This document shows, piece by piece, positions 26,401 to 38,337 of a stretch of 64,000 bases of DNA. Source of the DNA: Parietaria judaica (Eukaryota; Streptophyta; Magnoliopsida; Rosales; Urticaceae); contig OX940871.1 in the NCBI GenBank assembly GCA_954871525.1, positions 28,308,586-28,372,585 of the forward strand, in the 5' to 3' direction. Position numbers and translations under genes: made by a program. Under the pieces are notes generated by a model. It searched no databases, was not told where the DNA came from, and saw only the letters and a list, made by a program, of their open reading frames with translations. How positions within the stretch are numbered: position 1 is the stretch's first letter; every line of letters starts with the position of its first letter.

Positions 26401-26612
26401 CATCCTAAAATCATTATTTTTTCAATTGGTTCGAAATTTAAGGTTGTAAAAATGTAAAATAAAGAAATGCTATAGGAAATGCTATAGCATTTCCTATGGC
26501 ATTTCTCGTCAACAATTTAATCCTTGCATATTTTGGCATGAGAACTCTTGTTATATTCAAATTTCAATGTAAAACATCCTAAAATCATTATTTTTTCAAT
26601 TGGTGTTGTAAA
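23481..26612 (-). repeat. Nine-monomer (1,566-bp) direct repeat, two copies
   Basis: The unusual AGGTTGAAAAAATGTCAATTAAAG occurs at 23,481 and 25,047, and the blocks starting there run in parallel with a spacing of 1,566 bp (9 x 174). Shared marks include GCTATAAAAAATGCTATTAGC and the contracted TATATTCCATTCC. Inside the first copy a four-monomer subrepeat of 696 bp is visible. The second copy diverges near 25,930, so its far end is only approximate. Confidence 0.6.
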
Positions 26613-27296
26613 AAATGTCAAATAAAGAAATGCTATAGGAAATGCTATAGCATTTCGTATGGCATTTCTCGTCAACAATTTAATCCTTGCATATTTTTTC
26701 ATGAGAACGCTTGTAATATTAAAATTCCAATGTATAAGCCCTAAAATCATTATTTTTTCAATTGGTTCAAATATTAAGGTTGTAAAAAATGTAAAATAAA
26801 GAAATGCTATAGGGAATGCTATAGCATTTCCTATGGCATTTCTCGTCAACAATTTAATCCTTGCATATTTTGGCATGAGAACTCTTATTATATTCAAATT
26901 TCAATGTATAACGTCCGAAAATACTTATTTTCTCAATTGGTTCGAAATTTAAGGTTGTAAAAAATGTAAAATAAAGAAATGCTATAGGAAATGCTATAGC
27001 ATTTCCTATGGCATTTCTCGTCAACAATTTAATCCTTGCATATTTTTTCATGAGAACGATTGTAATATTAAAATTCCAATGTATAAGCCCTAAAATCATT
27101 ATTTTTTCAATTGGTTCGAAATTTAAGGTTGTAAAAAATGTCAAATAAAGAAATGCTATAGGAAATGCTATAGCATTTCGTATGGCATTTCTCGTCAACA
27201 ATTTAATCCTTGCATATTTTGGCATGAGAACTCTTGTCATATTCAAATTCCAATGTATAAGCCCTAAAATCATTATTTTTTCAATTGGTTCGATTT

Positions 27297-27660
27297 TTAG
27301 GTCGTAAACAATGTAAAATAAAGAAATTCTATAGGAAAGGCTATAGCATTTCCTATGGCATTTCTCGTCAACAATTTAATCCTTCCATATTTTTGCATGA
27401 GAACTCTTGTTATATTCAAATTCCAATGTAGAAGCCCTAAAATCATTATTTTTTCAATTGATTCGAAATTTAAGGTTGTAAAAAATGTAAAATAAATAAA
27501 TGCTATAGGAAATGCTATAGCATTTCCTATGGCATTTCTTGTCAACAATTTAATCCTTGCATATTTTTGCATGAGAACTCTTGTTATATTCAATTTCCAA
27601 TGTATAATCCCTAAATTCATTATTTTTTCAATTGGTTCGAAATTTAAGGTTGTAAAAATG
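27297..27660 (-). repeat. HOR block matching 47,478-47,841
   Basis: This two-monomer block shares rare variants with 47,478-47,841, about 20.2 kb away: CCTTCCATATTTTTGC, CAATGTAGAAGCCC, CAATTGATTCG and CAATTTCCAATGTATAATCCC. The two long HOR copies in between (32-44.7 kb) lack the block. So the 45-50 kb copy did not simply arise from its immediate neighbours. Confidence 0.75.
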
Positions 27661-27679
27661 TAAAATAAAGAAATGCTAT

Positions 27680-28660
27680 AGGAAATTCTATAGAATTTCC
27701 TATGGCATTTCCCGTCAACAATTTAATCCTTGCATATTTTGGCCTGAGAACTCTTGTTATATTCAAATTCCAATGTATAAGCCCTAAAATCATTAATTTA
27801 TTCAATTGGTTCAAAATTTAAGGTTGTAAAAAATATCAAATAAAGAAATACTATAGGAAATGCTATATGGAAGTTAATGTCAACAATTTAATCCTTGCAT
27901 ATTTTTGCATGAGAACGCTTGTAATGTTAAAATTCCAACGTATAAGCCCTAAAATCATTATTTTTTCAATTGGTTCGAAATTTAAGGTTGTAAAAATGTA
28001 AAATAAAGAAATGCTATAGGAAATGCTATAGCATTTCCTATGGCTTTTCTCGTCAACAATTTAATCCTTGCATATTTTTTCATGAGAACGCTTGTAATAT
28101 TAAAATTCCAATGTATAAGCCCTAAAATCATTATTTTTTCAATTGGTTTGAAATTTAAGGTTGTTAAAAATGTAAAATAAAGAAATGCTATAGGAAATGC
28201 TATAGAATTTCCTATGGCATTCCTCGTCAACAATTTAATCCTTGCATATTTTTGCATGAGAACTCTTGTTATATTCAAATTCCAATGTATAAGCCCTAAA
28301 ATCATTATTTTTTCAATTGGTTCGAAATTTAAGGTTGTAAATAATGTAAAATAAAGAAATGCTATAGGAAATTCTATAGAATTTCCTATGGCATTTCCCG
28401 TCAACAATTTAATCCTTGCATATTTTGGCATGAGAACTCTTGTTATATTCAAATTCCAATGTATAAGCCCTAAAATCATTAATTTATTAAATTGGTTCAA
28501 AATTTAAGGTTGTAAAAAATATCAAATAAAGAAATACTATAGGAAATGCTATATGGAAGTTAATGTCAACAATTTAATCCTTGCATATTTTTGCATGAGA
28601 ACGCTTGTAATGTTAAGATTCCAACGTATAAGCCCTAAAATCATTATTTTTTCAATTGGT
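27680..28660 (-). repeat. 690-bp direct repeat with a truncated palindrome
   Basis: The block starting with GGAAATTCTATAGAATTTCC at 27,679 recurs at 28,369, 690 bp away. Both copies carry the shortened CTATATGGAAGTTAATGTCAAC at 27,862 and 28,552, in which the right half of the palindrome is lost, and both have AATTTATT in place of ATTTTTTC in the A/T-rich stretch. The similarity covers about 290 bp in each copy. Confidence 0.65.
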
Positions 28661-28825
28661 TCGAAATTTAAGGTTGTAAAAAATGTAAAATAAAGAAATG
28701 CTATAGGAAATGCTATAGCATTTCCTATGACATTTCTCGTCAACAATTTAATCCTTGCATATTTTTTCATGAGAACTCTTGTTATATTCAAATTCTAATG
28801 TATAAGCCCTAAAATCATTATTTTT

Positions 28826-29611
28826 TTAATTGGTTAGAAATTTTAGGTCGTAAACAATGTAAAATAAATAAATGCTATAGGAAACGCAAGCATTTCCTAT
28901 GGCATTTCTCGTCAACAATTTAATCCTTGCATATTTTTGCATGAGAACTCTTGTCATATTCAACTTCAAATGTATAAGCTTTAAAATCATTATTTTTTCA
29001 ATTGGTTCGAAATTTAAGTTTGTAAAAAATGTAAAATAAAGAAATACTATAGGAAATGCTGTAGCATTTCCTATGGCATTTATCGTCAACAATTTAATCC
29101 TTGCATATTTTTGCATGAGAACTTTTGTTAGATTCAAATTCCAATGTATAAGCCCTAAAATCTTTATTTTTTCAATTGGTTCGAAATTTAAGGTTGTAAA
29201 AAATGTCGAATAAAGAAATGCTATAGGAAATGCTATAGCATTTCCTATGGCATTTCTCGTCAATGATTTAATCCTTGCATATTTTTGCATGAGAAATCTT
29301 GTTATATTCAAATTCCAATGTATAAGCCCTAAAATTATTATTTTTTCAATTGGTTCGAAATTTAAGGTTGTAAAAAATGTAAAATAAAGAAATTCTATAG
29401 GAAATTCTATAGCATTTCCTATGGCATTTCTCGTCAACAATTTAATCCTTGCATATTTTTGCATGAGAACTCTTGTTATATTCAAATTCCAATGTATAAG
29501 CCCTAAAATCATTATTTTTTCAATTGGTTCGAAATTTAAGGTTGTAAAAAATTTAAAATAAAGAAATGCTATAGGAAATGCTATAGCATTTCCTATGGCA
29601 TTTCTCGTCAA
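28826..29611 (-). repeat. Run of A-end monomers (786 bp without stop in one frame)
   Basis: Consecutive A-end monomers keep one minus-strand frame open for 261 codons. The same run recurs at 37,275-38,060 and 43,490-44,275, and with one monomer lost at 48,677-49,288. The conceptual product is a 58-residue hydrophobic unit repeated about 4.5 times with scattered substitutions. There is no promoter, no non-repeat coding sequence and no sign of a unique terminus. I treat it as a repeat block and not as a gene. Confidence 0.75.
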
Positions 29612-29859
29612 CTATTTAATCCTTGCATATTTTTGCATGAGAACTCTTGTTATATTCAAATTCCAATGTATAAGCCCTAAAATCATTATTTTTTCAATTG
29701 GTTAAAAATTTTAGGTCGTAGACAATGTAAAATAAAGAAATGCTATAGGAAATGCTATAGCATTTCCTATGGCATTTCTCGTCAACAATTTAATCCTTGC
29801 ATATTTTTGCATGAGAACTCTTGTTATATTATAATTCCAATGTATAAGCCCTAAAATCA

Positions 29860-31990
29860 TTATTTTTTCAATTGGTTCGACTTTTAGGTCGTAAACAATG
29901 TAAAATAAAGAAATGCTATAGGAAATGCTATAGAATTTCCTATGGAAGTTACATCAACAATTTAATCCTTGCATATTTTGGCATGAGAACTCTTGTTATA
30001 TTCAAATTCCAATGTAAAATGTCCTAAAATCATTATTTTTTCAATTGGTTCGAAATTTAAGGTTGTAAAAAATGTCAAATAAAGAAATGCTATAGGAAAT
30101 GCTATAGCATTTCGTATGGCATTTCTCGTTAACAATTTAATCCTTGCATATTTTTGCATGAGAACTCTTGTTATATTCAAATTCCAATGTATAAGCCCTA
30201 AAATCATTATTTTTTCAATTGGTTCGAAATTTTAGGTCGTAAACAATGTAAAATAAAGAAATGCTATAAAAAATGCTATAGCATTTCCTATGGCATTTCT
30301 CGTCAACAATTTAATCCTTGCATATTTTTGCATGAGAACTCTTGTTATATTCCATTCCAATGTATAAGCCCTAAAATCATTATTTTTTCAATTGGTTCGA
30401 AATTTAAGGTTGTAAAAAATGTCAAATAAAGAAATGCTATAAGAAATGCTATAGCATTTCGTATAGCATTTCTCGTTAACAATTTAATCCTTGCATATTT
30501 TTGCATGAGAACTCTTGTTATATTCAAATTCCAATGTATAAGCCCTAAAATCATTATTTTTTCAATTGGTTCGAAATTTAAGGTTGTAAAAAATGTAAAA
30601 TAAAGAAATGCTATAGGGAATGTCATAGCATTTCCTATGGCATTTCTCGACAACAATTTAATCCTTGCCTATTTTGGCATGAAAGCTCTTGTTATATTCA
30701 AATTTCAATGTAAAACGTCCTAAAATCATTATTTTTTCAATTGGTGTTGTAAAAAATGTCAAATAAAGAAATGCTATAAGAAATGCTATAGCATTTCGTA
30801 TGGCATTTCTCGTTAACAATTTAATCCTTGCATATTTTTGCATGAGAACTCTTGTTATATTCAAATTCCAATGTATAAGCCCTAAAATCATTATTTTTTC
30901 AATTGGTTCGAAATTTAAGGTTGTAAAAAATGTAAAATAAAGAAATGCTATAGGAAATGCTATAGCATTTCCTATGGCATTTCTCGTCAAAAATTTAATC
31001 CTTGCATATTTTGGCATGAGAACTCTTGTTATATTCAAATTCCAATGTAAAATGTCCTAAAATCATTATTTTTTCAATTGGTTCGAAATTTAAGGTTTTA
31101 AAAAATGTAAAATAAAGAAATGCTATAGGAAATGCTATAGCATTTCGTATGGCATTTCTTGTTAACAATTTAATCCTTGCATATTTTTGCATGAGAACTC
31201 TTTTTATATTCAAATTCCAATGTATAAGCCCTAAAATCATTATTTTTTCAATTGGTTCAAAATTTTAGGTCGTAAACAATGTAAAATAAAGAAATGCTGT
31301 AAAAAATGCTATAGCATTTCCTATGGCATTTCTCGTCAACAATTTAATCCTTGCATATTTTTGCATGAGAACTCTTGTTATATTCCATTCCAATGTATAA
31401 GCCCTAAAATCATTATTTTTTCAATTGGTTCAAAATTTAAGGTTGTAAAAAATGTCAAATAAAGAAATGCTATAAGAAATGCTATAGCATTTCGTATAGC
31501 ATTTCTCGTTAACAATTTAATCCTTGCATATTTTTGCATGAGAACTCTTGTTATATTCAAATTCCAATGTATAAGCCCTAAAATCATTATTTTTTCAATT
31601 GGTTTGAAATTTAAGGTTGTAAAAAATGTAAAATAAAGAAATGCTATAGGGAATGCCATAGCATTTCCTATGGCATTTCTCGTCAACAATTTAATCGTTG
31701 CATATTTTGGCATGAAAACTCTTGTTATATTCAAATTTCAATGTAAAACGTCCTAAAATCATTATTTTTTCAATTGGTGTTGTAAAAAATGTCAAATAAA
31801 GAAATGCTATATGAAATGCTATAGCATTTCGTATGGCATTTCTCGTCAACAATTTAATCCTTGCAGATTTTGGCATGAGAACTCTTGTTATATTCAAATT
31901 CCAATGTATAAGCCCTAAAATCATTATTTTTTCAATTGGTTCGAAATTTAAGGTTGTAAAAAATGTAAAATAAAGAAATGCTATAGGAAT
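29860..31990 (-). repeat. Segment duplicated 2,914 bp downstream
   Basis: From about 29,860 to 31,990 the monomer order and variants match about 32,774 to 34,900 at a constant offset of 2,914 bp. Paired positions include 29,962/32,876, 30,345/33,259, 30,658/33,572 and 31,378/34,292. The match stops where the first copy has a large palindrome deletion (GGAATTGCTATATCTCGTC at about 31,985). The second copy forms the beginning of the first long HOR. Confidence 0.75.
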
Positions 31991-32110
31991 TGCTATATCT
32001 CGTCAACAATTTAATCCTTGCATATTTTTGCATGAGAACGCTTGTAATATTAAAGTTCCAATGTATAAGCCCTAAAATCATTATTTTTTCAATTGGTTCG
32101 AAATTTAAGG

Positions 32111-35100
32111 TTCTAAAAAATGTTAATAAAGAAATGCTATAGGAAATGCTATAGCATTTCATATGGCATTTCTCGTGAACAATTTAATCCTTGCATATTT
32201 TTGCATGAGAACTCTTGTTATATTCAAATTCCAATGTATAAGCCCTAAAATCATTATTTTTTCAATTGGTTCGACTTTTAGGTCGTAAACAATGTAAAAT
32301 AAAGAAATGCTATAGGAAACGCTATAGCATTTCCTATCGAATTTAACGTCGACAATTTAATCCTTGCATATTTTTGCATGAGAACGCTTGTTATATTCAA
32401 ATTCCAATGTATAAGCCCTAAAATCATTATTTTTCAATTGGTTCGAAATTTAAGGTTGTAAAAAATGTAAAATAAAGAAATGTTATAGGAAATGCTATAG
32501 CATTTCCTATGGCATTTCTCGTCAACAATTTAATCCTTGCGTATTTTTACATGAGAACTCTTGTTATATTCAAATTCCAATGTATAAGCCCTAAAATCAT
32601 TATTTTTTCAATTGGTTCAAAATTTTAGGTCGTAAACAATGTAAAATAAAGAAATGCTATAGGAAATGCTATAGCATTTCGTATGGCATTTCTCGTCAAT
32701 AATTTAATCCTTGCATATTTTTGCTTGAGAACTCTTGTTATATTCAAATTCCAATGTATAAGCCCTAATATCATTATTTTTTCAATTGGTTCGACTTTTA
32801 GGTCGTAAACAATGTAAAATAAAGAAATGCTATAGGAAATGCTATAGAATTTCCTATGGAATTTACATCAACAATTTAATCCTTGCATATTTTGGCATGA
32901 GAACTCTTGTTATATTCAAATTCCAATGTAAAATGTCCTAAAATCATTATTTTTTCAATTGGTTCGAAATTTAAGGTTGTAAAAAATGTCAAATAAAGAA
33001 ATGCTATAGGAAATGCTATAGCATTTCGTATGGCATTTCTCGTTAACAATTTAATCCTTTCATATTTTTGCATGAGAACTCTTGTTATATTCAAATTCCA
33101 ATGTATAAGCCCTAAAATCATTATTTTTTCAATTGGTTCGAAATTTTAGGTCGTAAACAATGTAAAATAAAGAAATGCTATAAAAAATGCTATAGCATTT
33201 CCTATGGCATTTCTCGTCAACAATTTAATCCTTGCGTATTTTTGCATGAGAACTCTTGTTATATTCCATTCCAATGTATAAGCCCTAAAATCATTATTTT
33301 ATCAATTGGTTCGAAATTTAAGGTTGTAAAAAATGTCAAATAAAGAAATGCTATAAGAAATGCTATAGCATTTCGTATAGCATTTCTCGTTAACAATTTA
33401 ATCCTTGCATATTTTTGCATGAGAACTCTTGTTATATTCAAATTCCAATGTATAAGCCCTAAAATCATTATTTTTTCAATTGGTTCGAAATTTAAGGTTG
33501 TAAAAAATGTAAAATAAAGAAATGCTATAGGGAATGTCATAGCATTTCCTATGGCATTTCTCGTCAACAATTTAATCCTTGCCTATTTTGGCATGAAAAC
33601 TCTTGTTATATTCAAATTTCAATGTAAAACGTCCTAAAATCATTATTTTTTCAATTGGTGTTGTAAAAAATGTCAAATAAAGAAATGCTATAAGAAATGC
33701 TATAGCATTTCGTATGGCATTTCTCGTTAACAATTTAATCCTTGCATATTTTTGCATGAGAACTCTTGTTATATTCAAATTCCAATGTATAAGCCCTAAA
33801 ATCATTATTTTTTCAATTGGTTCGAAATTTAAGGTTGTAAAAAATGTAAAATAAAGAAATGCTATAGGGAATGCCATAGCATTTCCTATGGCATTTCTCG
33901 TCAACAATTTAATCCTTGCATATTTTGGCATGAGAACTCTTGTTATATTCAAATTCCAATGTAAAATGTCCTAAAATCATTATTTTTTCAATTGGTTCGA
34001 AATTTAAGGTTGTAAAAAATGTAAAATAAAGAAATGCTATAGGAAATGCTATAGCATTTCGTATGGCATTTCTCGTTAACAATTTAATCCTTGCATATTT
34101 TTGCATGAGAACTCTTGTTATATTCAAATTCCAATGTATAAGCCCTAAAATCATTATTTTTTCAATTGGTTCAAAATTTTAGGTGGTAAACAATGTAAAA
34201 TAAAGAAATGCTGTAATAAATGCTATAGCATTTCCTATGGCATTTCTCGTCAACAATTTAATCCTTGCATATTTTTGCATGAGAACTCTTGTTATATTCC
34301 ATTCCAATGTATAAGCCCTAAAATCATTATTTTTTCAATTGGTTCGAAATTTAAGGTTGTAAAAAATGTCAAATAAAGAAATGCTATAAGAAATGCTATA
34401 GCATTTCGTATAGCATTTCTCGTTAACAATTTAATCCTTGCATATTTTTGCATGAGAACTCTTGTTATATTCAAATTCCAATGTATAAGCCCTAAAATCA
34501 TTATTTATTCAATTGGTTCGAAATTTAAGGTTGTAAAAAATGTAAAATAAAGAAATGCTATAGGGAATGCCATAGCATTTCCTATGGCATTTCTCGTCAA
34601 CAATTTAATCGTTGCATATTTTGGCATGAAAACTCTTGTTATCTTCAAATTTCAATGTAAAACGTCCTAAAATCATTATTTTTTCAATTGGTGTTGTAAA
34701 AAATGTCAAATAAAGAAATGCTATATGAAATGCTATAGCATTTCGTATGGCATTTCTCGTCAACAATTTAATCCTTGCATATTTTGGCATGAGAACTCTT
34801 GTTATATTCAAATTCCAATGTATAAGCCCTAAAATCATTATTTTTTCAATTGGTTCGAAATTTAAGGTTGTAAAAAATGTAAAATAAAGAAATGCTATAG
34901 GGAATGCTATAGCATTTCCTATGGCATTTCTCGTCAACAATTTAATCCTTGCATATTTTGGCATGAGAACTCTTGTTATATTCAAATTTCAAAGTATAAC
35001 GTCCTAAAATCATTATTTTTTCAATTGGTTCGAAATTTAAGGTTGTAAAAAATGTAAAATAAAGAAATGCTATAGGAAATGCTATAGCATTTTCTATGGC

Positions 35101-38100
35101 ATTTCTCGTCAACAATTTAATCCTTGCATATTTTGGCATGAGAACTCTTGTTATATTCAAATTTCAATGTAAAACATCCTAAAATCATTATTTTTTCAAT
35201 TGGTGTTGTAAAAAATGTCAAATAAAGAAATGCTATAGGAAATGCTATAGCATTTCGTATGGCATTTCTCGTCAACAATTTAATCCTTGCATATTTTGGC
35301 ATGAGAACTCTTGATATATTCAAATTCCAATGTATAAGCCCTAAAATCATTATTTTTTCAATTGGTTCAATTTTTAGGTCGTAAACAATGTAAAATAAAG
35401 AAATTATATAGGAAGTGCTATAGCATTTCCTATGGCATTTCTCGTCAACAATTTAATCCTTGCATATTTTTTCATGAGAACGCTTGTAATATTAAAATTC
35501 CAATGTATAAGCCCTAAAATCATTATTTTTTCAATTGGTTCAAAATTTAAGGTTGTAAAAAATGTAAAATAAAGAAATGCTATAGGGAATGCTATAGCAT
35601 TTCCTATGGCATTTCTAGTCAACAATTTAATCCTTGCATATTTTGGCATGAGAACTCTTGTTATATTCAAATTTCAATGTATAACGTCCTAAAATCATTA
35701 TTTTTTCAATTGGTTCGAAATTTAAGGTTGTAAAAAATGTAAAATAAAGAAATGCTATAGGAAATGCTATAGCATTTCCTATGGCATTTCTCGTCAACAA
35801 TTTAATCCTTGCATATTTTTTCATGAGAACGCTTGTAATATTAAAATTCCAATGTATAAGCCCTAAAATCTATATTTTTTCAATTGGTTCGAAATTTAAG
35901 GTTGTAAAAAATGTCAAATAAAGAAATGCTATAGGAAATGCTATAGCATTTCGTATGGCATTTCTCGTCAACAATTTAATCCTTGCATATTTTGGCATGA
36001 GAACTCTTGTCATATTCAAATTCCAATGTATAAGCCCTAAAATCATTATTTTTTCAATTGGTTCGAAATTGAAGGTTTAAAAAAATGTAAAATAAAGAAA
36101 TGCTATAGGAAATGCTATAGAATTTCCTATGGCATTTCTCGTCAACAATTTAATCCTTGCATATTTTGGCATGAGAACTCTTGTTATATTCAAATTCCAA
36201 TGTATAAGCCCTAAAATCATTAATTTATTCAATTGGTTCAAAATTAAAGGTTGTAAAAAATATCAAATAAAGAAATACTATAGGAAATGCTATAGCATTT
36301 CCTATGGAAGTTAATGTCAACAATTTAATCCTTGCATATTTTTGCATGAGAACGCTTGTAATGTTAAAATTCCAATGTATAAGCCCTAAAATCATTATTT
36401 TTTCAATTGGTTCAAAATTTAAGGTTGTAAAAAATGTAAAATAAAGAAATGCTATAGGGAATGCTATAGCATTTCCTATGGCATTTCTAGTCAACAATTT
36501 AATCCTTGCATATTTTGGCATGAGAACTCTTGTTATATTCAAATTTCAATGTATAACGTCCTAAAATCATTATTTTTTCAATTGGTTCGAAATTTAAGGT
36601 TGTAAAAAATGTAAAATAAATAAATGCTATAGGAAATGCTATAGTATTTCCTATGGCATTTCTCGTCAACAATTTAATCCTTGCATATTTTTTCATGAGA
36701 ACGCTTGTAATATTAAAATTCCAATGTATAAGCCCTAAAATCTATATTTTTTCAATTGGTTCGAAATTTAAGGTTGTAAAAAATGTCAAATAAAGAAATG
36801 CTATAGGGAATGCCATAGCATTTCCTATGGCATTTCTCGTCAACAATTTAATCCTTGCATATTTTGGCATGAGAACTCTTGTTATATTCAAATTCCAATG
36901 TATAAGCCCTAAAATCATTAATTTATTCAATTGGTTCAAAATTAAAGGTTGTAAAAAATATCAAATAAAGAAATACTATAGGAAATGCTATAGCATTTCC
37001 TATGGAAGTTAATGTCAACAATTTAATCCTTGCATATTTTTGCATGAGAACGCTTGTAATGTTAAAATTCCAATGTATAAGCCCTAAAATCATTATTTTT
37101 TCAATTGGTTCGAAATTTAAGGTTGTAAAAAATGTAAAATAAAGAAATGCTATAGGAAATGCTATAGCATTTCCTATGACATTTCTCGTCAACAATTTAA
37201 TCCTTGCATATTTTTGCATGAGAACTCTTGTTATATTCAAATTCCAATTTATAAGCCCTAAAATCATTATTTTTTCAATTGGTTAGAAATTTTAGGTCGT
37301 AAACAATGTAAAATAAATAAATGCTATAGGAAACGCTAGCATTTCCTATGGCATTTCTCGTCAACAATTTAATCCTTGCATATTTTTGCATGAGAACTCT
37401 TGTTATATTCAAATTCAAATGTATAAGCTTTAAAATCTTTATTTTTTCAATTGGTTCGAAATTTAAGTTTGTAAAAAATGTAAAATAAAGAAATGCTATA
37501 GGAAATGCTGTAGCATTTCCTATGGCATTTATCGTCAACAATTTAATCCTTGCATATTTTTGCATGAGAACTCTTGTTATATTCAAATTCCAATGTATAA
37601 GCCCTAAAATCTTTATTTTTTCAATTGGTTCGAAATTTAAGGTTGTAAAAAATGTCGAATAAAGAAATGCTATAGGAAATGCTATAGCATTTCCTATGGC
37701 ATTTCTCGTCAACGATTTAATCCTTGCATATTTTTGCATGAGAACTCTTGTTATATTCAAATTCCAATGTATAAGCCCTAAAATTATTATTTTTTCAATT
37801 GGTTCGAAATTTAAGGTTGTAAAAAATGTAAAATAAAGAAATTCTATAGGAAATTCTATAGCATTTCCTATGGCATTTCTCGTCAACAATTTAATCCTTG
37901 CATATTTTTGCATGAGAACTCTTGTTATATTAAAATTCCAATGTATAAGCCCTAAAATCATTATTTTTTCAATTGGTTCGAAATTTAAGGTTGTAAAAAA
38001 TTTAAAATAAAGAAATGCTATAGGAAATGCTATAGCATTTTCTATGGCATTTCTCGTCAACTATTTAATCCTTGCATATTTTTGCATGAGAACTCTTGTT

Positions 38101-38337
38101 ATATTCAAATTCCAATGTATAAGCCCTAAAATCATTATTTTTTCAATTGGTTCGAATTTTAGGTCGTAAACAATGTAAAATAAAGAAATGCTATAGGAAA
38201 TGCTATAGCATTTCTTATGGAATTTAACGTCAACAATTTAATCCTTGCTTATTTTTGCATGAGAACGCTTGTAATATTAAAGTTCCAATGTATAAGCCCT
38301 AAAATCAATATTTTTTCAATTGGTTAAAAATTTAAGG
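32111..38337 (-). repeat. Long HOR copy U1 (6,227 bp)
   Basis: Boundaries are set on the rare TTCTAAAAAATGTTAATAAAG found at 32,111, 38,338, 44,727 and 49,740. Monomer order and variants match the next copy at an offset of 6,227 bp, which becomes 6,215 bp after a 12-bp deletion in the second copy near 39,580. Over many stretches, such as 34,605-35,350 against 40,820-41,565, conceptual translations are identical, while adjacent monomers differ clearly. The unit has about 36 monomers. A short block (about 36,120-36,400) recurs at about 36,818-37,098 inside it. Confidence 0.85.

Noticed and set aside
37275..38060. 261-codon open frame that could be read as a repeat protein
   Set aside because: It contains nothing but consecutive A-end monomers and ends where a B-end stop appears. 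Its copies at 28,826, 43,490 and 48,677 follow the HOR and not a gene structure.
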